A stretch of DNA of 9,977 nucleotides from Patescibacteria group bacterium (GTDB taxonomy: Bacteria > Patescibacteriota > Microgenomatia > UBA1400 > MFAQ01). The notes beneath the pieces were generated by a model. It saw only the letters and a list, made by a program, of their open reading frames with translations. It had not been told where the DNA came from and searched no databases. The stretch is taken from NCBI GenBank assembly GCA_018817845.1, contig JAHITH010000020.1, positions 1 to 9,977 on the forward strand, read 5' to 3'. Made by a program: the position numbers and the translations under genes. This document shows positions 1-5,642 of the stretch, piece after piece (the first letter of the stretch is position 1; every line of letters begins with the position of its first letter).

Positions 1-107
1 GCTGTAGTGAAACATAACCTTTCTATAATAATCAGACTTGTGTTTTTTTAGAAACAAATCTTCCTTTTATTTCCTGTAACGTAATATATTTTCATTTTAT
101 CTAAACA
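1..107. other. Left-edge non-coding segment
   Basis: This is AT-rich sequence downstream of the broken AbiEii gene. On the minus strand an ATG at 15-13 begins a reading frame that leaves the window after five codons, with a TATTAT hexamer (30-25) nine nucleotides upstream. That resembles promoters elsewhere in the window, but five codons are too few to call a gene. No terminator hairpin or RNA gene is visible. Confidence 0.4.
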
Positions 108-649
108 CTAACAAAACTTAATAGTTTTCACAGCCAGAACAATCCTGTTTTTAACTTCTTCCCAACTGATATCTTTGTGCATTCTGGGCATGGGTTGCTG
201 TTCGGCGTCTTTAAAGTAAACCAATGATTTCATAATATGGGTTTCGCTATATTTTATTTTTTGATATTTTTTTTCCATCAACTTAAATAATCCGCTCAAC
301 GAATATCTATCCAACAAGTAATAAAGGTCAATAAAATCTTTTTTGCTTCCTCTTGCTCCAATAGTTTGCAATTTTGTACAGGCTATATCTTGAATTGAAC
401 TAAGTTTAATCGACCCCCATTTAATAGGAGACTTAATTAAATTATAATGATATTCTAAAAACTGTAACTTAACTCCATTCAAATAAAAAAATCTAAATCT
501 TCAGATTCTCGGTGACCAATTTGTAAGGATAATGCAGTTCCGCCAGACAAGTAAAAATATTTTAGAAAATCTGGCTTTCTATTTTGAAACATTGTAATCA
601 AATGAGCAGTGTTTTTAGGTAGCGTTTCAACAAAAAATTTATTATTCAT
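108..649 (-). pseudogene. Broken AbiEii-type nucleotidyltransferase toxin
   Basis: The reading frame starting at ATG 649 gives the N-terminus of an AbiEii/DUF1814 nucleotidyltransferase: an MNNKFFVETLP opening, then YLSGGTALSLQIGHRESEDLDFF with the GG-T and DxD catalytic motifs. It hits TGA at 479-481. A different frame, overlapping at the junction, resumes with NGVKLQFLEYHYNLI and carries the rest of the fold (IQDIACTKLQTIGARGSKKDFIDLYYLL) to a TAG at 108. Compared with the intact AbiEii at 2289-2897, about 35-40 residues between the DxD motif and the next beta strand are missing, so the lesion is an internal deletion that also shifts frame. The protein should be dead. It lies 124 bp downstream of the ATPase gene on the same strand and may once have been co-transcribed with it. 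No antitoxin partner remains recognisable. Family assignment is confident; the exact original start is less so. Confidence 0.85.
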
Positions 650-773
650 GTTACTGGTAATAAAACTACCACTTTTAGCACCAATGTCAACTTCTGCTTC
701 ATTACCTCTATTTTGGCAACTTTTCCTCAAAACTGTAACCAGAAAATTTTTCTACCATACCAAAGAAAACAGC

Positions 774-1943
774 TCAAGCTACAAAATCAAGATAATTATC
801 CTTGTTGATAACGCGAATTGGAACACCATACTCTTTTGAAAAAAGCTTTGCCCCCTTGCTTGAAACTACCTGCGTATGTTTAATTTCAAAAGCTTTAAAT
901 CTTTCTTGTAGAGAAAATCTTTCCAAATAATCAACCTCAGCCCCACCATAACTACGCCAAAAATTAATTTTGGGCAATTGTCCTTTATTTGCATACATTT
1001 TGAGTCGCTCAACAATAAGAAAATTTTCCCAAAGTGAACCAAAATTAGCCCTGACGTTAGTAGAATTAAAATCCCCAATCAGAGCATTTCGGATACCAAC
1101 ATCAGTAAAATAAATTTTATATTTTTTACCAATTTCTCGTCTAGGATTCTTAGAATAAGGAAACACCCGAATAATAACAAACGCCTGCTCCAAAATATCC
1201 AAATAATTAACAACCGTTTTTCTGTCTATTTTGATTCTATTAGCCAGTTCATTTTCATTCACTTCTGCTCCAATTTGATAAGCAAGTGCACAAGTCAAAT
1301 CTCGAATTGCCTGCGGGTAACGTACTTTTTGAAAAGCAAGAATGTCCTTAAATAAGTAGCTTTCAACAATTTTTTCAAGCAAAATTTTTCTCTCATCATT
1401 TCTTTTAATCAAATAAATTTCTGGATAAAGACCATATAAAAGTATATCCTCTAACATGGTGTCTGCCTGTTTCTTTAAAAGAACTTGATTGTTCGAAGAT
1501 GGTACGTTAGCCAACATCTCCATTAACGACAGTGGATAAAGCGTGTAATCAAAATACCTGCCAGTAAGCGCATCGCTAAGTTTGTTTTTTAGTTCAAAAC
1601 TAGACGACCCAGTTGCCACTATCTTGACTGAAGGAATATTATCATGAACAATCTTTAAGGTTAATCCAGGATTAGAAAGACGTTGAGCCTCATCAATAAA
1701 TACATAATCCAATCCAGCTGTCAATTTTTTCAGGACAGTTAATGAGGTCGTGTTTATGCTAGAACAATCTTCCTCAATGTCACAGTTTAAATATAGTATT
1801 TTTTTATTTTCCCCGTGCAATCTATTACCAAGACTTCTCAACAAAGTAGTTTTGCCAACTTGACGCGCCCCCAAAATAATAACAATCTTCTTCGAAGAAT
1901 AAAGTCTGTCAAAAATAATTTTTTCTATTAACCTTGGGATCAT
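774..1943 (-). CDS. AAA ATPase with DUF4143 C-terminal domain
   Basis: A 389-residue P-loop ATPase of the AAA_14 + DUF4143 type. With the start chosen here: Walker A GARQVGKTT at residues 25-33, Walker B YVFIDEAQ at about 80-87 and a sensor-like VATGSSS at 109-115. A winged-helix/DUF4143 region follows (about 190-300), then a nuclease-like C-terminus with E306, AEVD (D338) and FEIK (E353, K355), resembling a PD-(D/E)xK core. These ATPases are common in bacterial and archaeal accessory regions and often sit near AbiEii genes; their cellular role is not settled. The frame is open to a TTG at 1979 and an ATG at 1952. I prefer ATG 1943 because MIPRLIE is the usual family N-terminus and a TTGACA/TAGTAT promoter would start transcription right at this codon. 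It is transcribed divergently from the antitoxin-AbiEii pair at 2024. It appears intact. Confidence 0.88.
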   Translation of the reverse strand: MIPRLIEKIIFDRLYSSKKIVIILGARQVGKTTLLRSLGNRLHGENKKILYLNCDIEEDCSSINTTSLTVLKKLTAGLDYVFIDEAQRLSNPGLTLKIVHDNIPSVKIVATGSSSFELKNKLSDALTGRYFDYTLYPLSLMEMLANVPSSNNQVLLKKQADTMLEDILLYGLYPEIYLIKRNDERKILLEKIVESYLFKDILAFQKVRYPQAIRDLTCALAYQIGAEVNENELANRIKIDRKTVVNYLDILEQAFVIIRVFPYSKNPRREIGKKYKIYFTDVGIRNALIGDFNSTNVRANFGSLWENFLIVERLKMYANKGQLPKINFWRSYGGAEVDYLERFSLQERFKAFEIKHTQVVSSKGAKLFSKEYGVPIRVINKDNYLDFVA

Positions 1944-1950
1944 ACCCCCC

Positions 1951-1979
1951 ATACTAATACTAATAATAGGATTTGTCAA
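1951..1979 (-). promoter_or_regulatory. Promoter of the first ATPase gene
   Basis: On the minus strand there is a perfect -35 TTGACA (1979-1974), a 17-nt spacer and a -10 TAGTAT (1956-1951). The ATG at 1943 follows after seven nucleotides (GGGGGGT), so the predicted transcription start falls on or beside the start codon and the mRNA would be leaderless. The G-run is too close to the ATG to act as a normal ribosome binding site. Sequence match is seen; activity is inferred. Confidence 0.6.
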
Positions 1980-1988
1980 GAAGGAAAA

Positions 1989-2012
1989 ACCTTATCCACA
2001 ACTTCATAAGGT
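1989..2012. promoter_or_regulatory. Inverted-repeat operator candidate
   Basis: ACCTTAT (1989-1995) and ATAAGGT (2006-2012) are perfect 7-nt inverted arms separated by 10 nt; the right arm overlaps the first base of the TATAAT box. A further AAGG (1981-1984) pairs with CCTT at 1990-1993. The position is right for autorepression of the antitoxin-toxin pair at 2024. A DNA-binding role for the 91-residue protein is not established. Confidence 0.45.
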
Positions 2013-2017
2013 ATAAT
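2012..2017 (+). promoter_or_regulatory. -10 box of the antitoxin-AbiEii operon
   Basis: A perfect TATAAT ends six nucleotides before the ATG at 2024, so transcription should begin at about the A of the start codon (leaderless). No good -35 is seen at 16-18 nt; the region is occupied by the CCTTAT/ATAAGG dyad and a TTATCCACA sequence. Inferred from sequence only. Confidence 0.55.
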
Positions 2018-2023
2018 TTAATC

Positions 2024-2299
2024 ATGACTAAAAGTCAAATCGAGCGTGCCAGAAAAATTATCAAAAACAAACCAACCCTAATTTGGTCAACCAAAAATCA
2101 CAACAATCTCTCGGCTCAAAGCATAACCGAGGCAGTGTTAAACTACGCCGACTGGAGTGAATTTCAAAAGTTAAAACATATCTTTGGCCTAAAACAACTA
2201 AAAAAAATTTTCAACCAACTAACCAAGCAGAAACGGGTCAATTTACGACCGTCAACCATAAATTACTTTAAACTTTACTTTAACCGATATGCATCCTAA
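2024..2299 (+). CDS. Putative antitoxin partner of AbiEii toxin
   Basis: A 91-residue basic protein. Residues about 17-62 (PTLIW, then an LSAQSITEAVLNYADWSEFQKLKHIFG core) follow the pattern of small proteins, DUF6922-like in my reading, that are often encoded directly upstream of AbiEii nucleotidyltransferases. The family link is from memory of the pattern, not a search. The C-terminus (NLRPSTINYFKLYF) is also typical of that group. The stop overlaps the start of the toxin gene by 11 nt, implying translational coupling in one operon. An in-frame extension to an upstream start at 1973 exists but would overlap the promoter and operator; ATG 2024 is preferred because a perfect TATAAT lies six nucleotides upstream. 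The likely role is to neutralise or regulate the downstream toxin. It is unrelated to the classical AbiEi winged-helix antitoxin at 4179-4793. Confidence 0.72.
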   Translation: MTKSQIERARKIIKNKPTLIWSTKNHNNLSAQSITEAVLNYADWSEFQKLKHIFGLKQLKKIFNQLTKQKRVNLRPSTINYFKLYFNRYAS

Positions 2300-2897
2300 T
2301 ATTCTAAACAAAAACCAGACCCAACTACTACCTCTAATAGAAAAATTTTCCAATCAATTTTACTTAGTTGGTGGCACAGCCATTGCTTTGCATTTAGGCC
2401 ATAGACGATCCATAGATTTTGACCTATTTAGCTACACCAATTTTGACAATCAAAAAATTCTAAAAATAACTAAACAGTTCTGGCCCATCCAAGATCTCTT
2501 TTTAGATAGCCAAGACGAGTTAACCATCATAATTAACAAGGTCAAAATTACCTGGTACAACTATCCCTATAAAATCAATTGCTCTAGCAACCTGCAAAAT
2601 GTTATTAAACTACCTAATTTAGTAACCTTGGCGGCCATGAAAGCTTATGCTTTGGGTAGACGGGCAAAATGGAAAGACTACGTTGATTTATACTTCATTT
2701 TTCAAAAACACTCCCTAGAAGAAGTGGTGAAAACCACCCAAAAAATTTTCAAAAACGAATTCAATCAAAAACTTTTCCGCGAACAACTAGCCTATCACCA
2801 AGACATTGATTACTCTGAACCAATAGAATACTTTGCCAAAACCCATCCATCCAATCAAGTTATCAAACGTAAATTAACGGATATCAGCCTTAGCTAA
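2289..2897 (+). CDS. AbiEii/DUF1814-type nucleotidyltransferase toxin
   Basis: A 202-residue nucleotidyltransferase of the AbiEii/DUF1814 family. The catalytic start is plain: YLVGGTAIALHLGHRRSIDFDLF, with GGT at 28-30 and the metal-binding DxD at D43/D45. The later conserved block is KLPNLVTLAAMKAYAL (K118) followed by KWKDYVDLYFIF (K129, D130, D133). Family toxins of this fold, such as AbiEii and MenT, transfer nucleotides to targets including tRNA; the substrate here cannot be read from sequence. The gene is intact and has the compact length usual for minimal members. It overlaps the antitoxin-like gene by 11 nt and has no Shine-Dalgarno sequence, so it probably depends on upstream translation. 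Its 3' end is only 20 bp from the 3' end of the second, convergent AbiEii gene, with no terminator hairpin between them. Confidence 0.88.
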   Translation: MHPNILNKNQTQLLPLIEKFSNQFYLVGGTAIALHLGHRRSIDFDLFSYTNFDNQKILKITKQFWPIQDLFLDSQDELTIIINKVKITWYNYPYKINCSSNLQNVIKLPNLVTLAAMKAYALGRRAKWKDYVDLYFIFQKHSLEEVVKTTQKIFKNEFNQKLFREQLAYHQDIDYSEPIEYFAKTHPSNQVIKRKLTDISLS

Positions 2898-2917
2898 CAC
2901 CGCTCTAACTTCGTTCA

Positions 2918-4177
2918 TCATTTCATCAAATCCTCTAGCTCACACGAAAGCAAAGCAAGGTGATTAAGCACAATCTGTTCCCTTTGATTAAGATTATCCG
3001 CTGTCATTCGAATAACTTTTGTCTCAATAATGCTCCCCATTACAACATTATTAGTTTTTTTAAAATAATCAGAATTTTTCTTATTAAAAAACGTTGCATA
3101 CTGCCTCATTCGATCACCAACTTTCTGCCCGTTTGCCGTGCGAATCATTAATGTCAAAGAATTATTTATCTTGGTCGCAACCCCACCTTCTTTAGAGTCA
3201 AACCAATAGTCGCTTACGGTATATACAACTTTTACCAACTTATTCTCTTTAGTATTATAAACAAAAATAAAAGAGTAACTACCACTACGCGGGTCTTGAT
3301 ATATTTCTATTTCCTGTAAATTAGCAATCGTCCTAATATCATAAGCTTCCACTAACCGCAAATAATTTTCATGCCAATGTTCCAGCCAATTATTAATATA
3401 ACCTTGATCCAAAAAAAGCGGGGATAAATCCTGCCTAAGATTCTTATTACTCACCTTATTCATTTGTATAGTCAGTCGAGCAAAAAGTACCTGCAAATCA
3501 GTAATATCAATTTTTTTGGCCAATAAATAATCCAAGTCAGGAACAATTTTTTTCTCCATGTACCACAGCAAATCGTAAACATCACGCCCCTTTTCTTCGT
3601 AAACTGCCTTACCCACACCACGACTTCCACGCAAAAGCACCGCCGCAATCTTACTGGCCATCAAAGCAGACATGTTATACGTTTTTATTACAAAAGAAAG
3701 CTGGTTGTGATTAACAGGAACCCTCTCCGTAACTACCTTAGAAACAACAAAATTATTTAGATCAATCTTAACATGCACCTGCTTTGATTCATGCTTAATC
3801 TTCAACTCATCTCCTATAAAAAACCGCAACAACAATCCTCGATTTTTAACAATTTTAACCTTAAGCGCTGTGATATCCAACTGATAATTTTTAAGAAAAT
3901 AGTTTTCGGTTTCCTTTTTAAACTTATCCAAAAACGACTCTGTAATTTTCTGATCAATCTCAAAATCCAAATCCACCGACATACGATTAAGCCCATGACA
4001 AATCCTCAACGCCGAACCGCCATACATAATCCATTTACTGTACTTCGGATGATGGTAAATAAAACTTAATACATAATACTGAACCTCTTCCTTAACCACA
4101 TTTCGCACCACCTCAGCCTCAGCCCCAGCAATATCACCAACCCTCTGTTTTAAAAAAGTAATAATCTGTTTCGTCAT
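2918..4177 (-). CDS. abiEii: Long AbiEii-like nucleotidyltransferase toxin
   Basis: A 419-residue nucleotidyltransferase forming the toxin half of a type IV AbiE-like pair. Catalytic elements: MYGGSALRICHGLNRMSVDLDFEID with GGS at 53-55 and DxD at D69/D71, then ALMASKIAAVLLR (K176) and KGRDVYDLLWYM (R198, D199, D202). These match the AbiEii nucleotidyltransferase fold up to about residue 240. Residues about 260-419 form an extra region with predicted beta-rich stretches (EIEIYQDPRSGSYSFIFVYN) and a basic segment near 350-375, to which I cannot assign a family. It is about twice the length of the compact AbiEii at 2289. The start codon lies one nucleotide after the stop of the AbiEi-like antitoxin gene, so the two are an operon with probable coupled translation; no Shine-Dalgarno is seen. 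It seems intact. Confidence 0.87.
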   Translation of the reverse strand: MTKQIITFLKQRVGDIAGAEAEVVRNVVKEEVQYYVLSFIYHHPKYSKWIMYGGSALRICHGLNRMSVDLDFEIDQKITESFLDKFKKETENYFLKNYQLDITALKVKIVKNRGLLLRFFIGDELKIKHESKQVHVKIDLNNFVVSKVVTERVPVNHNQLSFVIKTYNMSALMASKIAAVLLRGSRGVGKAVYEEKGRDVYDLLWYMEKKIVPDLDYLLAKKIDITDLQVLFARLTIQMNKVSNKNLRQDLSPLFLDQGYINNWLEHWHENYLRLVEAYDIRTIANLQEIEIYQDPRSGSYSFIFVYNTKENKLVKVVYTVSDYWFDSKEGGVATKINNSLTLMIRTANGQKVGDRMRQYATFFNKKNSDYFKKTNNVVMGSIIETKVIRMTADNLNQREQIVLNHLALLSCELEDLMK

Positions 4178-4178
4178 G

Positions 4179-4793
4179 TTATTTAAGTTGTTTTTTTACC
4201 ATCATATAAAATTTTTCCCGCTCTTTTTTGCCCATTTCATCAATGTCAACCCGTAAATCCTCAACCAACATCTTTACATCTTCAATCTTCAATCCTTTAA
4301 ACTGATTAGTTTTAAAATAAACCAGATCAAAAAGAGCCTTTGCCGGAGTGGCAATAAAAAAATCAAAACTTCCTTTAACCAAAGAAAAATCTAAGAAAAG
4401 ACTCTTTTTCATAGAGTGATACGCAAAATTCCCCACCTTATTCTGATAATTTCTGGTAATCTTTGTTGTTACCGAAATAACAGGGTAAATCACTTCAGTA
4501 GTCAGATCGTAATACTGCAAAGCCGTCCAAGAACTTACGTAAGAAGGCTGGCGTAAAATATTGGCCAAGTAAAAAATATAAGAAATATCATTCTTGTAAA
4601 TCTTAAAATACGCATCAGTGACATACGTACCCTTTTTTAGCTGAATTAATTCTTTACACACCAAAGAACGGTTAACATAAGCATCAACCGTCCCAACTTT
4701 AAGCCCATACTGATCACTTAAATCATAAACCATCTTTTTATCAAAATATGGCAAAACTTTCAACTGGTCAATAAGAATTTCCCTGTATTTCAT
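4179..4793 (-). CDS. abiEi: AbiEi-like antitoxin and autoregulator
   Basis: A 204-residue AbiEi-family antitoxin. Residues about 5-60 fit an N-terminal winged helix (VYDLSDQYGLKVGTVDAYVNRS, then a wing LIQLKKGTYVT). The C-terminal part shows the family blocks PSYVSSWTALQYYDL (83-97) and ATPAKALFDLVYF (148-160). In characterised AbiE systems AbiEi binds repeats in its own promoter and represses the operon, while neutralising AbiEii without forming a stable complex. Here the gene precedes the long nucleotidyltransferase by one nucleotide and is preceded by a strong-looking promoter overlapped by 8-bp direct repeats, which fits that model. There is no ribosome binding site; the predicted leader is roughly 16 nt. 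Family call is confident; toxin neutralisation is by analogy. Confidence 0.86.
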   Translation of the reverse strand: MKYREILIDQLKVLPYFDKKMVYDLSDQYGLKVGTVDAYVNRSLVCKELIQLKKGTYVTDAYFKIYKNDISYIFYLANILRQPSYVSSWTALQYYDLTTEVIYPVISVTTKITRNYQNKVGNFAYHSMKKSLFLDFSLVKGSFDFFIATPAKALFDLVYFKTNQFKGLKIEDVKMLVEDLRVDIDEMGKKEREKFYMMVKKQLK

Positions 4794-4807
4794 AGTATTT
4801 CACAAAT

Positions 4808-4826
4808 ATAACAATATCATAACAAT
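4808..4826. promoter_or_regulatory. Direct-repeat operator candidate for AbiEi
   Basis: ATAACAAT occurs at 4808-4815 and again at 4819-4826, so the repeats are 11 bp apart (about one helical turn) and together cover the -10 box of the AbiEi promoter. A regulator bound there would block RNA polymerase. AbiEi autoregulation through promoter repeats is known in the family; this site is a prediction. Confidence 0.5.
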
Positions 4827-4844
4827 TCTGAAACACAATGTCAA
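4816..4844 (-). promoter_or_regulatory. Promoter of the AbiEi-AbiEii operon
   Basis: The minus strand reads TTGACA (4844-4839), 17-nt spacer, TATGAT (4821-4816): a perfect -35, ideal spacing and a 5/6 -10. The predicted start is near 4809, giving a short leader of about 16 nt before the ATG at 4793. It is the best conventional promoter in the window. Confidence 0.7.
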
Positions 4845-4904
4845 CCCCAAACAAACTCGTGCCAATATATTCTATTATATTAGAAGCTTTCACATTCAAG
4901 ACAG

Positions 4905-4910
4905 TATAAT
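4905..4910 (+). promoter_or_regulatory. -10 box of the hydrolase-Mur ligase operon
   Basis: A perfect TATAAT ends nine nucleotides before ATG 4920. The expected start point leaves a leader of only a few nucleotides. No convincing -35 is found at 15-18 nt upstream. It lies in the intergenic region shared with the divergent AbiEi promoter. Confidence 0.5.
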
Positions 4911-4919
4911 GGCCTTAAC

Positions 4920-5642
4920 ATGCAAAAAATTGTAAACGGCACCCTTACCCAGTATCAGATACTCAATCTAAATAAGCCCAAAACCCTGCTAATTCTCCAC
5001 GGATGGAGCCAATCTGGCTCTGACTGGCAAACAATCGCCAATCTTTTACCCAAAACTCATCAGATTATTTTATTAGACCTACCAGGATTTGGCGGCACGG
5101 AGCATCTTCCAAACAACCCTAGTATTCCAGAATACACCCAGTTTGTTTTTGAATTTATAAAAAAATTAAGCTTAAAAAAACCAGCTATTTTGGGCCACTC
5201 CTTTGGCGGACAAATTGCCATCAACCTAACAGCAAAATACCCCACACTTTTATCTCAGCTTATCCTTCTCTCCCCCGCTGGTATAAGAAACAAGGTCAAG
5301 ACCTACAAAAAATTTAAAATTATAAAAAAAATCCTCCCCAAATCAATCATCCAATTAATCCTCAAACAACTTACCTCTACCGACTATTACAACGCCAGCC
5401 CAAAACACAAACAGATTCTAAAACAAATTGTTATCCAAGACTTAACCAACAAATTAAATAAAATTACCACCCCCACAACCATTATCTGGGGATCAGAAGA
5501 CAAAGAAATCCCCTATTCAGGAAAAACCATGGCTAATCTCATCCCCAACTCTAAACTGATTGTTCTCTATGGCCAAGACCACAACCCCCACCTTAACAAA
5601 CCTCAAGACCTAGCCCAAGCAATTAATCAAAACCTAAAATGA
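4920..5642 (+). CDS. Alpha/beta hydrolase
   Basis: A 240-residue alpha/beta-hydrolase-fold protein, close to the usual size for single-domain members. It shows the oxyanion-hole HGW (27-29), the nucleophile elbow GHSFGG with Ser94, an acid in WGSEDKEIP (Asp194) and a histidine in GQDHNPHL (His221), so the catalytic triad is complete. Residues about 123-178 are a lysine-rich helical lid. No signal peptide or membrane segment is visible, so it should be cytosolic. The substrate cannot be told from sequence; MenH-like, esterase and peptidase-like members all share these motifs. Its stop overlaps the start of the Mur ligase gene (ATGA), implying co-translation and perhaps a link to cell-envelope metabolism, which is inference from position alone. 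The start is supported by the TATAAT just upstream and by the short N-terminal strand before KTLLILHGW. Confidence 0.88.
   Translation: MQKIVNGTLTQYQILNLNKPKTLLILHGWSQSGSDWQTIANLLPKTHQIILLDLPGFGGTEHLPNNPSIPEYTQFVFEFIKKLSLKKPAILGHSFGGQIAINLTAKYPTLLSQLILLSPAGIRNKVKTYKKFKIIKKILPKSIIQLILKQLTSTDYYNASPKHKQILKQIVIQDLTNKLNKITTPTTIIWGSEDKEIPYSGKTMANLIPNSKLIVLYGQDHNPHLNKPQDLAQAINQNLK

Noticed and set aside
479..481. TGA read as an amino acid to rescue the broken toxin
   Set aside because: Reading through TGA enters a different frame that meets another stop within a few codons and does not match the family; other genes use TGA as a real stop.
609..839. Open frame on the + strand across the gap and the end of the first ATPase gene
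   Set aside because: It lies opposite the toxin remnant and ATPase, has no recognisable motif and no promoter; it is a by-product of AT-rich sequence.
1945..1950. GGGGGG before ATG 1943 as a ribosome binding site
   Set aside because: It ends one nucleotide before the ATG, far too close for Shine-Dalgarno function, and would lie at or upstream of the predicted transcription start.
2898..2917. Bidirectional terminator between the two convergent toxin genes
   Set aside because: The 20-bp gap has no stem-loop with a T-run in either direction.
3791..4069. Open frame on the + strand inside the long AbiEii gene
   Set aside because: It is fully antisense to the catalytic domain of a well-supported gene and shows low-complexity translation.
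4864..4881. AATATA-N6-TATATT inverted repeat upstream of the hydrolase
   Set aside because: Only A and T in the arms in an AT-rich intergenic region; chance is a sufficient explanation.
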